A stretch of 64,000 bases of DNA. Origin: JAIQFL01 sp035295745 (GTDB taxonomy: Bacteria > Acidobacteriota > Terriglobia > Bryobacterales > Bryobacteraceae). Both the position numbers and the translations under genes were made by a program. The stretch covers positions 1 through 64,000 of the forward strand of contig DATGIL010000090.1 in the NCBI GenBank assembly GCA_035295745.1, in the 5' to 3' direction. Of this stretch, positions 43,697 to 50,887 are shown piece by piece; the stretch's first letter is position 1; each line of letters begins with the position of its first letter. The notes beneath the pieces were generated by a model. It worked only from the letters and a program-made list of their open reading frames with translations. It did no database searches and had not been told where the DNA came from.

Positions 43697-44461
43697 CTAT
43701 TGCGCGATTTTGACCGTCTCCATCGGATAGGGCGTGTTGCGGCGCGGATTCTCGCGATCGTAGAGCACACAAATCGTCGAACCGATGTCGGGGACCTTGC
43801 GGCTCGGCCTGCTGCGGCCTTTCCCTGGCGACCCGCTTAACAGCGCGAATTCATAGTGGTATGCCTTCTGGCCGTGCCCCGCGAAGGAGTGCTTCGTAAC
43901 GATACCCGGCGCCGGCCTGCCATCCCGAAGCAGGGAGATCTGTCGCATCAGCACCCACACCAGCATGCCACCGGTGATCATCAAAGAGCCTCCGGCAAGC
44001 ACCGCCACATACCAGGGCAACTCTGCCGAGGCCCAGTCGCGCGGATGATTTCGGATGGGCTCGATAGGCAGATATCGCACGGTGAGGGTCTCGCCTTCTT
44101 TGAGGTTCCTCCAGATGTGCAGGGGCGCATGGACACTGCGGCGATACATACGCCCGTCCACCTCGAACTGGTAGCCGACCATGGGACGCCGTTCCTTGTC
44201 ATTGGCCCGCCACAGCCGTGTGATGGTAGCCTGAGCATCCTGCCCGTGCTCGCTCAATTCCTTGGCTTCGCCCGACTCGCGCATCCCTACCAGTTGAAGC
44301 CCGATCGCCGCGCCGACACCTCCGACCATCATCACCCCCGCCATCACCGCGATAACGATGCCGGAACGGGTGAGCTTCACCTCCCGTTGTCCGGCGCCCG
44401 CCACCTCTTTGGGCGGGGTCCACTTCTGCAGTAATTCCGAGAACTCCTGGTATCGATCCAT
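43697..44461 (-). CDS. DUF3592-like membrane protein
   Basis: This 254-residue protein has a cytoplasmic N-terminus, a helix (IVIAVMAGVMMVGGVGAAIGLQLV), an extracytoplasmic beta-rich domain of DUF3592 type (GQDAQATITRLW, MVGYQFEVDGRMYRRSV, GETLTVRYLPIEPIRNHP), a second helix (YVAVLAGGSLMITGGMLVWVL), and a second DUF3592-like half (GRPAPGIVTKHSFAGHGQKAYHYEFALL, ICVLYDRENPRRNTPYP). It therefore looks like an internal duplication. It is the third gene of the SPFH operon, three bases after the ribbon-helix-helix gene. Confidence 0.8.
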   Translation of the reverse strand: MDRYQEFSELLQKWTPPKEVAGAGQREVKLTRSGIVIAVMAGVMMVGGVGAAIGLQLVGMRESGEAKELSEHGQDAQATITRLWRANDKERRPMVGYQFEVDGRMYRRSVHAPLHIWRNLKEGETLTVRYLPIEPIRNHPRDWASAELPWYVAVLAGGSLMITGGMLVWVLMRQISLLRDGRPAPGIVTKHSFAGHGQKAYHYEFALLSGSPGKGRSRPSRKVPDIGSTICVLYDRENPRRNTPYPMETVKIAQ

Positions 44462-44464
44462 CGC

Positions 44465-44665
44465 TCACTCCTCGACTCCGGCGGCCGAATCTCCAGTATC
44501 GCTGGTGGATACGGCCGCCTTCAGCCGCCCGGACTCCAGTAACGCGCGACGTAGCAAATATTCGATCTGGGCATTCAGGCTGCGCAGGTCGGCGTCCGCC
44601 CAGCGCTGTAACGCCTCGTGCGTCACCGGGTCCAACCGTAGCAGAAATGCCTTTCGTTGCGCCAT
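44465..44665 (-). CDS. Small ribbon-helix-helix (Arc-like) DNA-binding protein
   Basis: This 66-residue protein reads AFLLRLDPVTHEALQRWADADLRSLNAQIEYLLRRALLESGR, a typical Arc/MetJ-type ribbon-helix-helix: one beta strand then two helices. The C-terminal 20 residues are acidic and likely disordered. It sits nine bases after the SPFH gene and three bases before the DUF3592 gene, so it probably autoregulates that operon. No toxin partner of a usual kind is next to it. Confidence 0.8.
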   Translation of the reverse strand: MAQRKAFLLRLDPVTHEALQRWADADLRSLNAQIEYLLRRALLESGRLKAAVSTSDTGDSAAGVEE

Positions 44666-44674
44666 GCCGTCACT

Positions 44675-45544
44675 TCACTGATACAGCGTTCCCGCGTTGA
44701 CAATAGGCTGCGCATCGCGATCGCTGCACAGCACTACCAGCAAATTGCTCACCATGCTCGCTTTGCGCTCCTCGTCGAGCTGCACCACGTGCTTGGCACT
44801 CAACTGATCGAGCGCCATTTCCACCATGCCTACCGCTCCCTCCACAATCCTCTGCCTTGCCGCGATGATGGCGTTCGCCTGCTGGCGCCGCAGCATCGCG
44901 CTCGCGATCTCCGAAGCGTATGCCAGGTGAGTGATCCGCGATTCCACCACTTCGACGCCCGCTTTCGACAGGCGGTCCTGAATCTCTTGCCGCAACTGAT
45001 GGGCGATATCGAGCACAGACATGCGCAACGACATGTCGCCTTCGCGATGCGAATCATACGGATACCGGGTGGCCAGATTCCGCAGCGCGGCCTCGCTCTG
45101 CACGTGCACGAAATGTTCGTAGTCGTCCACCTGGAAGACCGCCTCCGCGGTGTCTACCACCTTCCAGACCACTACCGCCGCGATCTCGATCGGATTGCCA
45201 TCCTGATCGTTCACTTTCAGCTTGCTGCTCTCGAAGTTGCGGATGCGCAGCGATACGCGCCGCCGGGTGGTCAACGGATTGACCCACCGCAATCCCTGCT
45301 CCTTGAGCGATCCCTGATACCTGCCGAACAACTGCACCACTCTGGCCTGGTTCGGATTGACAACCGTCATTCCGAAGTAACATGCCCCCGCGAGTACGAA
45401 CGCGAGAACCCCGAGCACAATCCCCGGGGCATTTTGGGCTTCTGAAGCCCAGATCATCACGACCAACGATCCACCCGATGCGGCCAGTAACAGCACCAAC
45501 ATCAACCAGCCCGAAAAGCCCTTCAACTCTTTCTCGACCATCAT
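44675..45544 (-). CDS. SPFH/Band 7 (prohibitin-stomatin) domain membrane protein
   Basis: This 289-residue protein has two N-terminal helices (WLMLVLLLAASGGSLVVMIWA and APGIVLGVLAFVLAGACYFG). A Band 7 domain follows (NPNQARVVQLFGRYQGSLKEQGLRWVNPL, VNDQDGNPIEIAAVVVWKV, YASEIASAMLRRQQANAIIAARQ). SPFH proteins build membrane microdomain scaffolds. The ATG at 45544 has GGAGG ten bases before it; an in-frame ATG at 45571 lies close to the promoter's start point. The frame extends to 45763 through repeat DNA, which is rejected. Confidence 0.88.
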   Translation of the reverse strand: MMVEKELKGFSGWLMLVLLLAASGGSLVVMIWASEAQNAPGIVLGVLAFVLAGACYFGMTVVNPNQARVVQLFGRYQGSLKEQGLRWVNPLTTRRRVSLRIRNFESSKLKVNDQDGNPIEIAAVVVWKVVDTAEAVFQVDDYEHFVHVQSEAALRNLATRYPYDSHREGDMSLRMSVLDIAHQLRQEIQDRLSKAGVEVVESRITHLAYASEIASAMLRRQQANAIIAARQRIVEGAVGMVEMALDQLSAKHVVQLDEERKASMVSNLLVVLCSDRDAQPIVNAGTLYQ

Positions 45545-45575
45545 TTGGAAGTCGCCTCCATTGGCTGACATCAAA

Positions 45576-45603
45576 ATGATATCACTTTGATAGATGTTGT
45601 CAA
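45576..45603 (-). promoter_or_regulatory. Consensus sigma-70 promoter of the SPFH operon
   Basis: On the minus strand TTGACA (45598-45603) and TATCAT (45576-45581) are separated by 16 bases. Transcription should start near 45569. This is the clearest -35/-10 pair in the window and lies just downstream of the repeat block in the direction of transcription. Confidence 0.65.
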
Positions 45604-45689
45604 GGGGGTACACCACAAGAACTTGCTGCTCCGGGAAGATTTGGCTTCCGGCCGAAGGTAACAGATTGGAAACGGAACATTCGGGGCGT

Positions 45690-46059
45690 TGTTGCCGAGC
45701 TGTTACGCGTGGCCCACAACGAGCCACGACCGTAAGGGAGTGATTTTTCGGGCGATCAGGCATCGCTTGCTCACGCGCGCGGCTCGCAAGCGCACGTATG
45801 CGCGCGAGGGTATTGGCGTAGCTTACGGGCCGCGACCGTGAGCAAACGATCTCAGTTCTCCTGCCGAGCCGTTACGAGCCGCGCGCGTAGGGATGGGACA
45901 TCGCTTGCTTACGCGCGCGGCCCACAACGAGCCACGACCGTAAGGGAGTGATTTTTCGGGCGATCGGGCATCGCTTGCTCACGCGCGCGGCTCGCAAGCG
46001 CACGTATGCGCGCGAGGGTATTTGCGTAGCTTACGAGCCGCGCGCGTAAGCAAGCGATC
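45690..46059 (-). repeat. Family B repeats as a 208-base direct duplication
   Basis: CCCACAACGAGCCACGACCG begins at 45713 and again at 45921, and GCACGTATGCGCGCGAGGGT at 45792 and 46000; both pairs are exactly 208 bases apart, twice the 104-base unit of the array at 62.6 kb. Read on the minus strand, the order of arms and the spacer (TACGTGCGCTTGCGAG) matches that array. The whole 45604-46059 gap is filled by this block and holds no gene. Confidence 0.8.
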
Positions 46060-46488
46060 TCAATTCTCGAGCTTGATCACCGCCAATTTCCTGACGGCGG
46101 GAATGTCCCTCGGCGCTTTGATGTGGAGCCGCACGCCCGTACCCTCGGGATACTTAGGAGCTTCGTCGAGGATCTTCAGCAGCCGTGCGGATAGTCCGCT
46201 CTGGCGCGCTGCCAGGACGGCCCTTTCGCCAAGGATGAACGAGACGCGGAAGCTCCCTTCGCAGGGAGCCATCCAGAGGATCGTGCGCTTCCCGCGGATC
46301 AGGCGCAGTGCCCACCCTGCCTTCACGGAATAGCACTTCCACTCCTGAATGGTCGCGCCGTGTTGCTCCGCCATCTCTGCGATCAGACCGTCCCAAAGCG
46401 GCTTGGTGCCCCCAAGCGTGCCTGCGAGGTCGTCATCGGTCGGCCTATCCTTCCTGCCGATAAAGGCGTTCGGGGCGAGGTCGCTCAC
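46060..46488 (-). CDS. DUF3788-like protein
   Basis: This 142-residue cytoplasmic protein reads FIGRKDRPTDDDLAGTLGGTKPLWDGLIAEMAE, QEWKCYSVKAGWALRLIRGKRTILWMAPCEGSFRVSFILGERAVLAA, the pattern of the DUF3788 family, whose function is unknown. The GTG start at 46488 overlaps the previous stop by four bases (GTGA). A longer frame to 46926 is out of phase with the upstream gene and rejected. The stop codon lies at the very edge of the family B repeat block. Confidence 0.78.
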   Translation of the reverse strand: MSDLAPNAFIGRKDRPTDDDLAGTLGGTKPLWDGLIAEMAEQHGATIQEWKCYSVKAGWALRLIRGKRTILWMAPCEGSFRVSFILGERAVLAARQSGLSARLLKILDEAPKYPEGTGVRLHIKAPRDIPAVRKLAVIKLEN

Positions 46489-46937
46489 GGTTGCTGTCCC
46501 TTGGCCGCGGACCAGTGGGAGTGGATCACGCGCCAGCCTTCTTTCTTCATTACGTACACCTGAGTCGAGTTCCAGAATGTGGTGACCGTCCCGATGTGCC
46601 GCGACAGGACGTAAGTCAGGATTGCCACTTCGCCCGCCATCTGCACTTTCGGCGTGAGGATCTCGTAGCTGTCGAATAAGGGTGTGCCGCGGAACCGTTC
46701 GTAGAGCGCCTTCACGGCCGGCAGTCCGTCGAGCCGGGTCTCCGTGACGGCGTGGAAGTAGGTGATTTCGGGATCTGTAATGGCCAACTGCGGGCCGGGA
46801 TCCCCCTTGAGCCATCCATCCAAGGCGCTTCGCTCCAGGGTGAGGATCTCGGCCGCGGCTGGGTCGCCGGGGTACGCGCTTGCCGGTGCCAGCCACAGGA
46901 CGGCTCCGGCTGCGAGAACGATCCATGCATTTTTCAA
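46485..46937 (-). CDS. Secreted NTF2-like (DUF4440/SnoaL-type) protein
   Basis: This 150-residue protein has a signal peptide (AWIVLAAGAVLWLAPASAYP) and an NTF2-like fold pattern: ILTLERSALDGWLKGDPGPQLAITDPEITYFHAVTETRLDGLPAVKALYERF, then VAILTYVLSRH and WRVIHSHWSA at the end. The ligand or activity is unknown. The start is TTG at 46937, eight bases after GGAGG (45945-type spacing, SD at 46945-46949), which decides it. It is coupled to the DUF3788 gene. Confidence 0.78.
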   Translation of the reverse strand: MKNAWIVLAAGAVLWLAPASAYPGDPAAAEILTLERSALDGWLKGDPGPQLAITDPEITYFHAVTETRLDGLPAVKALYERFRGTPLFDSYEILTPKVQMAGEVAILTYVLSRHIGTVTTFWNSTQVYVMKKEGWRVIHSHWSAAKGQQP

Positions 46938-47001
46938 CTGAATGCCTCCAATCTATCGGACCAACGCGAAGGGTCTCTGTGACAGTAAGGGCGTAAAAAG
47001 A

Positions 47002-47880
47002 TCACGCCATGGGGCCCAGCGGAATGAAGGGCAGCGCTTTCCGCAGGATCTCCACCTGGTCGGCCGGTTGATAGAACGGATGGCCGCGGTACAGGCTGGC
47101 GGCCAGTCGCATATACGCATCGCTCCACTCCTCCGCGCGTTCGTCGGCAACTTCTCTTACTTTGCGGAGATGGTCCGCGGTGAACTGCAGGTTTTGCGGA
47201 TCGACAAAGCCGCCTTGTATGAAGGCGCGCGTCTTTCTGACGCATTTGCACGTGTTGCCGGGATCGACAAGGCTGCAGTTACCCCGCAGGTACTCGTAGA
47301 GATCCGCGCGAGCCCGCGAGAGAATCTGGCGGAAGTTGGCGGGCGTGACCTCCAGTATGGCCGCGCCCACTTCGTCGCTCACCCCGAAGACTTCCCCCAG
47401 GATGAAGACCAGCCGCTGCCGGCCGTCCAGGCACAGCAGCGTCCCCATCATGCAGCCGATCCCGGCTTCCCGCACCAACAGCTCGACCGGAACCGGAACG
47501 GTACTCGGATCGGGAGGATCGAAGTCGGGGACTCGCGCGAGGCTCACCGCAGCGTCCGCGAACGAGCAGACCGCCTGGGACGCGACCCACCTCTGCTTTT
47601 TGACATTCGACAGGTGGTTGGCCGCGATTCGGTAGAGCCAGGTGCTGAACCGGCTCTCACCGCGAAAGCTGTGAAGCGATTTCACCGCACGCAGCAGGAT
47701 GTCCTGAGCGGCGTCTTCGGCGTCGGAGTGGCGTCCCAACATGCGCACGGCGATGTTGAAGATCCAGGGATGGTGGCGGGTGAGGAGCCGGTCGAGGGCT
47801 TCGCGGTCGCCGCTCTGCGCCTGGGACACCAGTTCTCCATCCGGAGTGTCGCCGGCGGATTCGACGAACGGGTTGTACAT
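47002..47880 (-). CDS. ECF sigma factor with Cys-containing C-terminal extension
   Basis: This 292-residue sigma-70 protein has region 2 (LDRLLTRHHPWIFNIAVRMLGRHSDAEDAAQDILLRAVKSLHSFRGESRFSTWLYRIAANHL) and region 4 (LCLDGRQRLVFILGEVFGVSDEVGAAILEVTPANFRQILSRARADLYEYL). About 100 extra residues follow, starting NCSLVDPGNTCKCVRKT and then helical (RKVREVADERAEEWSDAYMRLAASLY). The three cysteines may bind metal or act as a redox sensor. ATG 47880 is chosen. No anti-sigma gene is adjacent. Confidence 0.87.
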   Translation of the reverse strand: MYNPFVESAGDTPDGELVSQAQSGDREALDRLLTRHHPWIFNIAVRMLGRHSDAEDAAQDILLRAVKSLHSFRGESRFSTWLYRIAANHLSNVKKQRWVASQAVCSFADAAVSLARVPDFDPPDPSTVPVPVELLVREAGIGCMMGTLLCLDGRQRLVFILGEVFGVSDEVGAAILEVTPANFRQILSRARADLYEYLRGNCSLVDPGNTCKCVRKTRAFIQGGFVDPQNLQFTADHLRKVREVADERAEEWSDAYMRLAASLYRGHPFYQPADQVEILRKALPFIPLGPMA

Positions 47881-48271
47881 GACGCACAATGTAACTCTAT
47901 TGTCCGATCCGCGGCACCCATAGCAAACACTTTGCCCCACGGGATGAGGTGAAGTGCACGAGTCCCGAATCGTGATTTCATGCCGCGCTCAATGACGAGT
48001 TGCCGAGGTCCACCGTGATTCGGCCTGAGGGCGGCGGAGAGTCCTGCGACAGCGATACGGCCGGAGTGATAGCGAGAAGCGGCAGAGCGAACAGGGCAGA
48101 TCCGTGGACCTGGCGAGGTGGCGCCCTCGTACGGTCCGACTTGGAGGACGTGCGAAAAGCGTCGAGAAGAGTCTCGACGCGGCAAACATGAGTGTTTGCG
48201 CCACGTCGATACACGAACAGCGGCGTTCCACCTCGCCGCGAACCCCCCAACCCTAACCCCTGTTTTCAGGG
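47881..48271. other. Gene-free gap upstream of the ECF sigma gene
   Basis: No credible gene is seen in this stretch. It carries the family A hairpin at 48150-48206 and the C-rich motif TAACCCCTGTTT at 48254-48265. The sigma gene's promoter should lie here; none was recognised with confidence. Confidence 0.55.
48150..48206 (+). repeat. Family A double-hairpin repeat, copy 2
   Basis: This is the best-formed copy: CGTCGAG-AAGAGT-CTCGACG at 48160-48179, then GCAAACA-TGAG-TGTTTGC at 48182-48199. It lies between the sigma gene start and the stop of the secreted unknown. Confidence 0.8.
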
Positions 48272-49147
48272 CTATCGTTTCCAGATCACCGCACGAATCC
48301 CTGCGGGCAACTGGGCGTGCGCCGGATCGAGATCATCCTTCACGATCGGAATCGAGACCACGGTGTTATCGGGCGTCGACGGATAGTTCTGTTCGAAGAC
48401 GATGCGAAGCTCGCGAGCGCCAGGACGGTCCACCACGCTCAGCTTGCGCGTAACGTCGTCATATGAGCGCAGCAGCGCCGCCCGTTTGGGATCACTACAA
48501 CTGATCAGCACCTCGCGAATGACTTTTTCGTCGGAGGCGTAGGATAACACCGCCACCGTGTGAGGCTCCTTGAGACGCGCATCGGGGGTATTGTCCGGTG
48601 GCACGTCCAGTCCTGCGAAACGCGAGGTACCGTCTTCGCGCGAGACCTGGAAGCGGAGCAGGTCGGCGTAGGTATCGAAAAGATGGCGGCCCGTTCCCAG
48701 GGTGTAGATCGACCACCAGGAAGCGTTGCCATCGAGGCTGCGGTCCATCAGGAGGATGTTATCGGTAATCTGCACGCTCGCAGCCGGCACGGACAGGCTA
48801 TAGAGGGGCTTCTGCTGAAGGTCAACGCCCAGCGGCCATGCCTCCACTCCAACGGTCCCTTCGAAGCCTTTATCCCCCACGTCGATCTTCTGCTTCACGG
48901 TGGTGCGCAACACCAGATGCGTGCCGGGAGGACGGCCGGGCACCGAGTCTCCGGTCGTATCGTATGTGATGTTGGTGATCTCGACGCTACGCTCTCCCTC
49001 TTTGCCGCCGGTGTATGAGATGGAAGAGGTGGACTGCGACTTAAAGGGTTTGGACTCGGGGTCGGTCTTGGCTCCGGCGCGCGGCTGTGCCGGCATGATC
49101 GAGACGGCAAGAAACAGTGGGCCCGCTATCCACAGGTGTCGTTGCAT
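48272..49147 (-). CDS. Secreted hypothetical protein, 291 residues
   Basis: I do not recognise a family. A signal peptide (HLWIAGPLFLAVSIMPAQ) precedes a Ser/Lys-rich linker and a beta-rich domain with SISYTGGKEGERSVEITNITYDTTGDS, GTHLVLRTTVKQKID, GVEAWPLGVDLQQKPLYSL, and ASWWSIYTLGTGRHLFDTY near 140. The C-terminal part ends ELRIVFEQNYPSTPDNTVVSIPIVKDDLDP. It could be an extracellular binding protein; that is a guess. The ATG has GGAGG eight bases before it, which supports the start. It follows alr on the same strand by about 20 bases. Confidence 0.75.
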   Translation of the reverse strand: MQRHLWIAGPLFLAVSIMPAQPRAGAKTDPESKPFKSQSTSSISYTGGKEGERSVEITNITYDTTGDSVPGRPPGTHLVLRTTVKQKIDVGDKGFEGTVGVEAWPLGVDLQQKPLYSLSVPAASVQITDNILLMDRSLDGNASWWSIYTLGTGRHLFDTYADLLRFQVSREDGTSRFAGLDVPPDNTPDARLKEPHTVAVLSYASDEKVIREVLISCSDPKRAALLRSYDDVTRKLSVVDRPGARELRIVFEQNYPSTPDNTVVSIPIVKDDLDPAHAQLPAGIRAVIWKR

Positions 49148-49166
49148 GATTGAAACCTCCGTTACC

Positions 49167-50300
49167 TCACACGTACACTCGCTTCACACGGGCGCTGATG
49201 CTGCAGAGGATATTGTACGAGATGGTGCCGGCGGTTCGCGCAATCTGCTGGGCGTCGAGGCGGGCGTCGCCCTCGGAGCCGAGCAGCGTTACGGGATCTC
49301 CCGGCCCCAGCGTGGTGGTGTGACTCAGGTCAATGGTGGTGAGGTCCATCGAAATCGTGCCGATGATCGGGGTCAATTTGCCATCGGCGATGACTTTGCC
49401 GCGATTGGACAGGCGATGAAAAATCCCGTCCGCGTAACCCGCGCCGAGAATCGCAATCCGCATGGGTCGCGCTGCCCGATACGTGCCGCCGTATCCCACC
49501 AGCGCGCCCTCGGGAATCTCTTTCACGGTGAGGATCCGGGCTTTCCATGTGAGGGCCGGTTTGACTTCGAGTAGTTGCGGAGGCGCGGGCCCGCGTGCGG
49601 GGGAAACATATCCATAGAGTGCGTGGCCCGCCCGTACCAGGGTGTGCCAGCCTTCGATGCGTCCATAACCGATGGCGTTGGTGCTCGACGTGTGCAGATG
49701 GGCGGCCGTGACTCCACCGTCGCGGAGCGCCTGGCAGAGCGCATGGAAGTAGTCGAGCTGGTCGGCGGTCTGCGACACGGTGTAATCGGCGGCGGACGCG
49801 AAATGCGTCATCAGGCCTTCCAGTTGGGCATGGCGTGTCTCGGCGAGTGTCGCGAGAATCTCCGCAGCGGAGGCGCGAGTACCCAGGCGTCCCATGCCGG
49901 AATCGATCTTGAGGTGGTAGCGGATCGCCTTTCCGCTGCGTTGCGCGAGTCCGTCCACCTGGCGCATCTGTTCGAGCGAATGGATCGCGGGCGTGAGATC
50001 GTTCTGCACCAGGGCATCGGCCTCGAACGGCAGAAATCCCCCCATCACCAGGATGCGCGGCTCGCGGATGCCTTCCAGGCGGAGTTTGACGCCCTCATCG
50101 ACAGAGCTGACGGCCAACCATTTGGCGCCTTCCGCCACGAGAACGCGCGAGACCTCGACTGCGCCATGCCCGTATGCGTCTGCCTTGACCACACCTGCGA
50201 CCTCGACATTTGGGCCTGTGACGGAGCAGACATTGCGGTAATTGGTGGCGATTTGCTCGCGCGAAACGAGCACAAAAGAGCGGAAGGGAGCCGGCACCAT
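49167..50300 (-). CDS. alr: Alanine racemase
   Basis: This 377-residue PLP enzyme interconverts L- and D-alanine for peptidoglycan. The PLP lysine is in VVKADAYGHG (Lys39), and the catalytic tyrosine of the second subunit is in ILGAGYADG (near 285). GYGGTYRAARPMRIA and the C-terminal beta domain (SNRGKVIADGKLTPIIGTISMDLTTID, GDPVTLLGSE) are normal. ATG 50300 is followed at once by GTG. TAGAAT at 50304-50309 is only three bases upstream, so initiation may be at the second codon. Confidence 0.95.
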   Translation of the reverse strand: MVPAPFRSFVLVSREQIATNYRNVCSVTGPNVEVAGVVKADAYGHGAVEVSRVLVAEGAKWLAVSSVDEGVKLRLEGIREPRILVMGGFLPFEADALVQNDLTPAIHSLEQMRQVDGLAQRSGKAIRYHLKIDSGMGRLGTRASAAEILATLAETRHAQLEGLMTHFASAADYTVSQTADQLDYFHALCQALRDGGVTAAHLHTSSTNAIGYGRIEGWHTLVRAGHALYGYVSPARGPAPPQLLEVKPALTWKARILTVKEIPEGALVGYGGTYRAARPMRIAILGAGYADGIFHRLSNRGKVIADGKLTPIIGTISMDLTTIDLSHTTTLGPGDPVTLLGSEGDARLDAQQIARTAGTISYNILCSISARVKRVYV

Positions 50301-50374
50301 TTCATTCTAGCGAGGCAGTGCGTTCTAGCGGCAGACAATCAATTCATCGCCAGGACGATATTGGCTTAACACAA

Positions 50375-50430
50375 CGAAAAGTGTCGAGAGGGCTCTCGAC
50401 GCGGGCAACGAAGAGTCTCTGCGCCAAGTC
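50375..50430 (+). repeat. Family A double-hairpin repeat, copy 3
   Basis: The first stem is an eight-base perfect one, GTCGAGAG-GG-CTCTCGAC at 50383-50400; the second arm is degenerate (GGGCAAC...CTGCGCC). It lies between the divergent alr and ArsC-like genes. CAACCCCTGCTT follows at 50466-50477. Confidence 0.7.
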
Positions 50431-50501
50431 TGCCGCCGCCAGCGCAGCCCCTACTTCCCACCTCTCAACCCCTGCTTTCAAGTATCCTTGAGCTTTCCGA
50501 T

Positions 50502-50852
50502 ATGGTCACCGTTCAGATTTTCGGCGTCAAGAATTCGCCGGCTACGCGCGCGGCCGAGCGCTTCTTCAAAGAACGCAGGGCGTCCATCCAGATGGTCGAT
50601 TTGAAGCAGAAAGCTATGGCTCCCGCCGAGATTCGCCGCTTCATCGACCGCTTCGGCCTCACCGCTCTTCTGGACACCGAAGGCAAGCCTTATCTCGATG
50701 CCGGAATGAAGCATCTGAAACTCACCGAAACCGAGCTTCTGGCGAAGATCGAACGGGAGCCGAAACTGCTGCGCTTGCCACTGGTGCGCGGCGGAAAGCT
50801 CGTGAGCATGGGCCATGACGAGGATTCATGGAAGGCCATGCTCGCCTCATAG
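50502..50852 (+). CDS. ArsC/Spx-like protein lacking the catalytic cysteine
   Basis: This 116-residue thioredoxin-fold protein has the ArsC-family layout: VQIFGVKNSPATRAAERFFKER, IQMVDLKQKAMAPAEIRRFIDRFGL, LTETELLAKIEREPKLLRLPLVRGGKLVSMGHDEDSWKAML. The CX5R or CXXCR motif is replaced by NSPATR, with serine 12 where the nucleophilic cysteine should be, and there is no cysteine anywhere. It can therefore hardly be an arsenate reductase; a Spx-like or binding role is possible. Family proteins with a full motif are the likely ancestor. Confidence 0.82.
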   Translation: MVTVQIFGVKNSPATRAAERFFKERRASIQMVDLKQKAMAPAEIRRFIDRFGLTALLDTEGKPYLDAGMKHLKLTETELLAKIEREPKLLRLPLVRGGKLVSMGHDEDSWKAMLAS

Positions 50853-50887
50853 AGCCCGGCCACCACGATAGAATAGTTCAAATCTCC

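Noticed and set aside
45545..45763. N-terminal extension of the SPFH frame
   Set aside because: It reads through the promoter and family B repeat; GGAGG before 45544 gives a better start.
50502..50852. Annotation as an arsenate reductase
   Set aside because: The required catalytic cysteine and all other cysteines are missing, and no ars genes are nearby.
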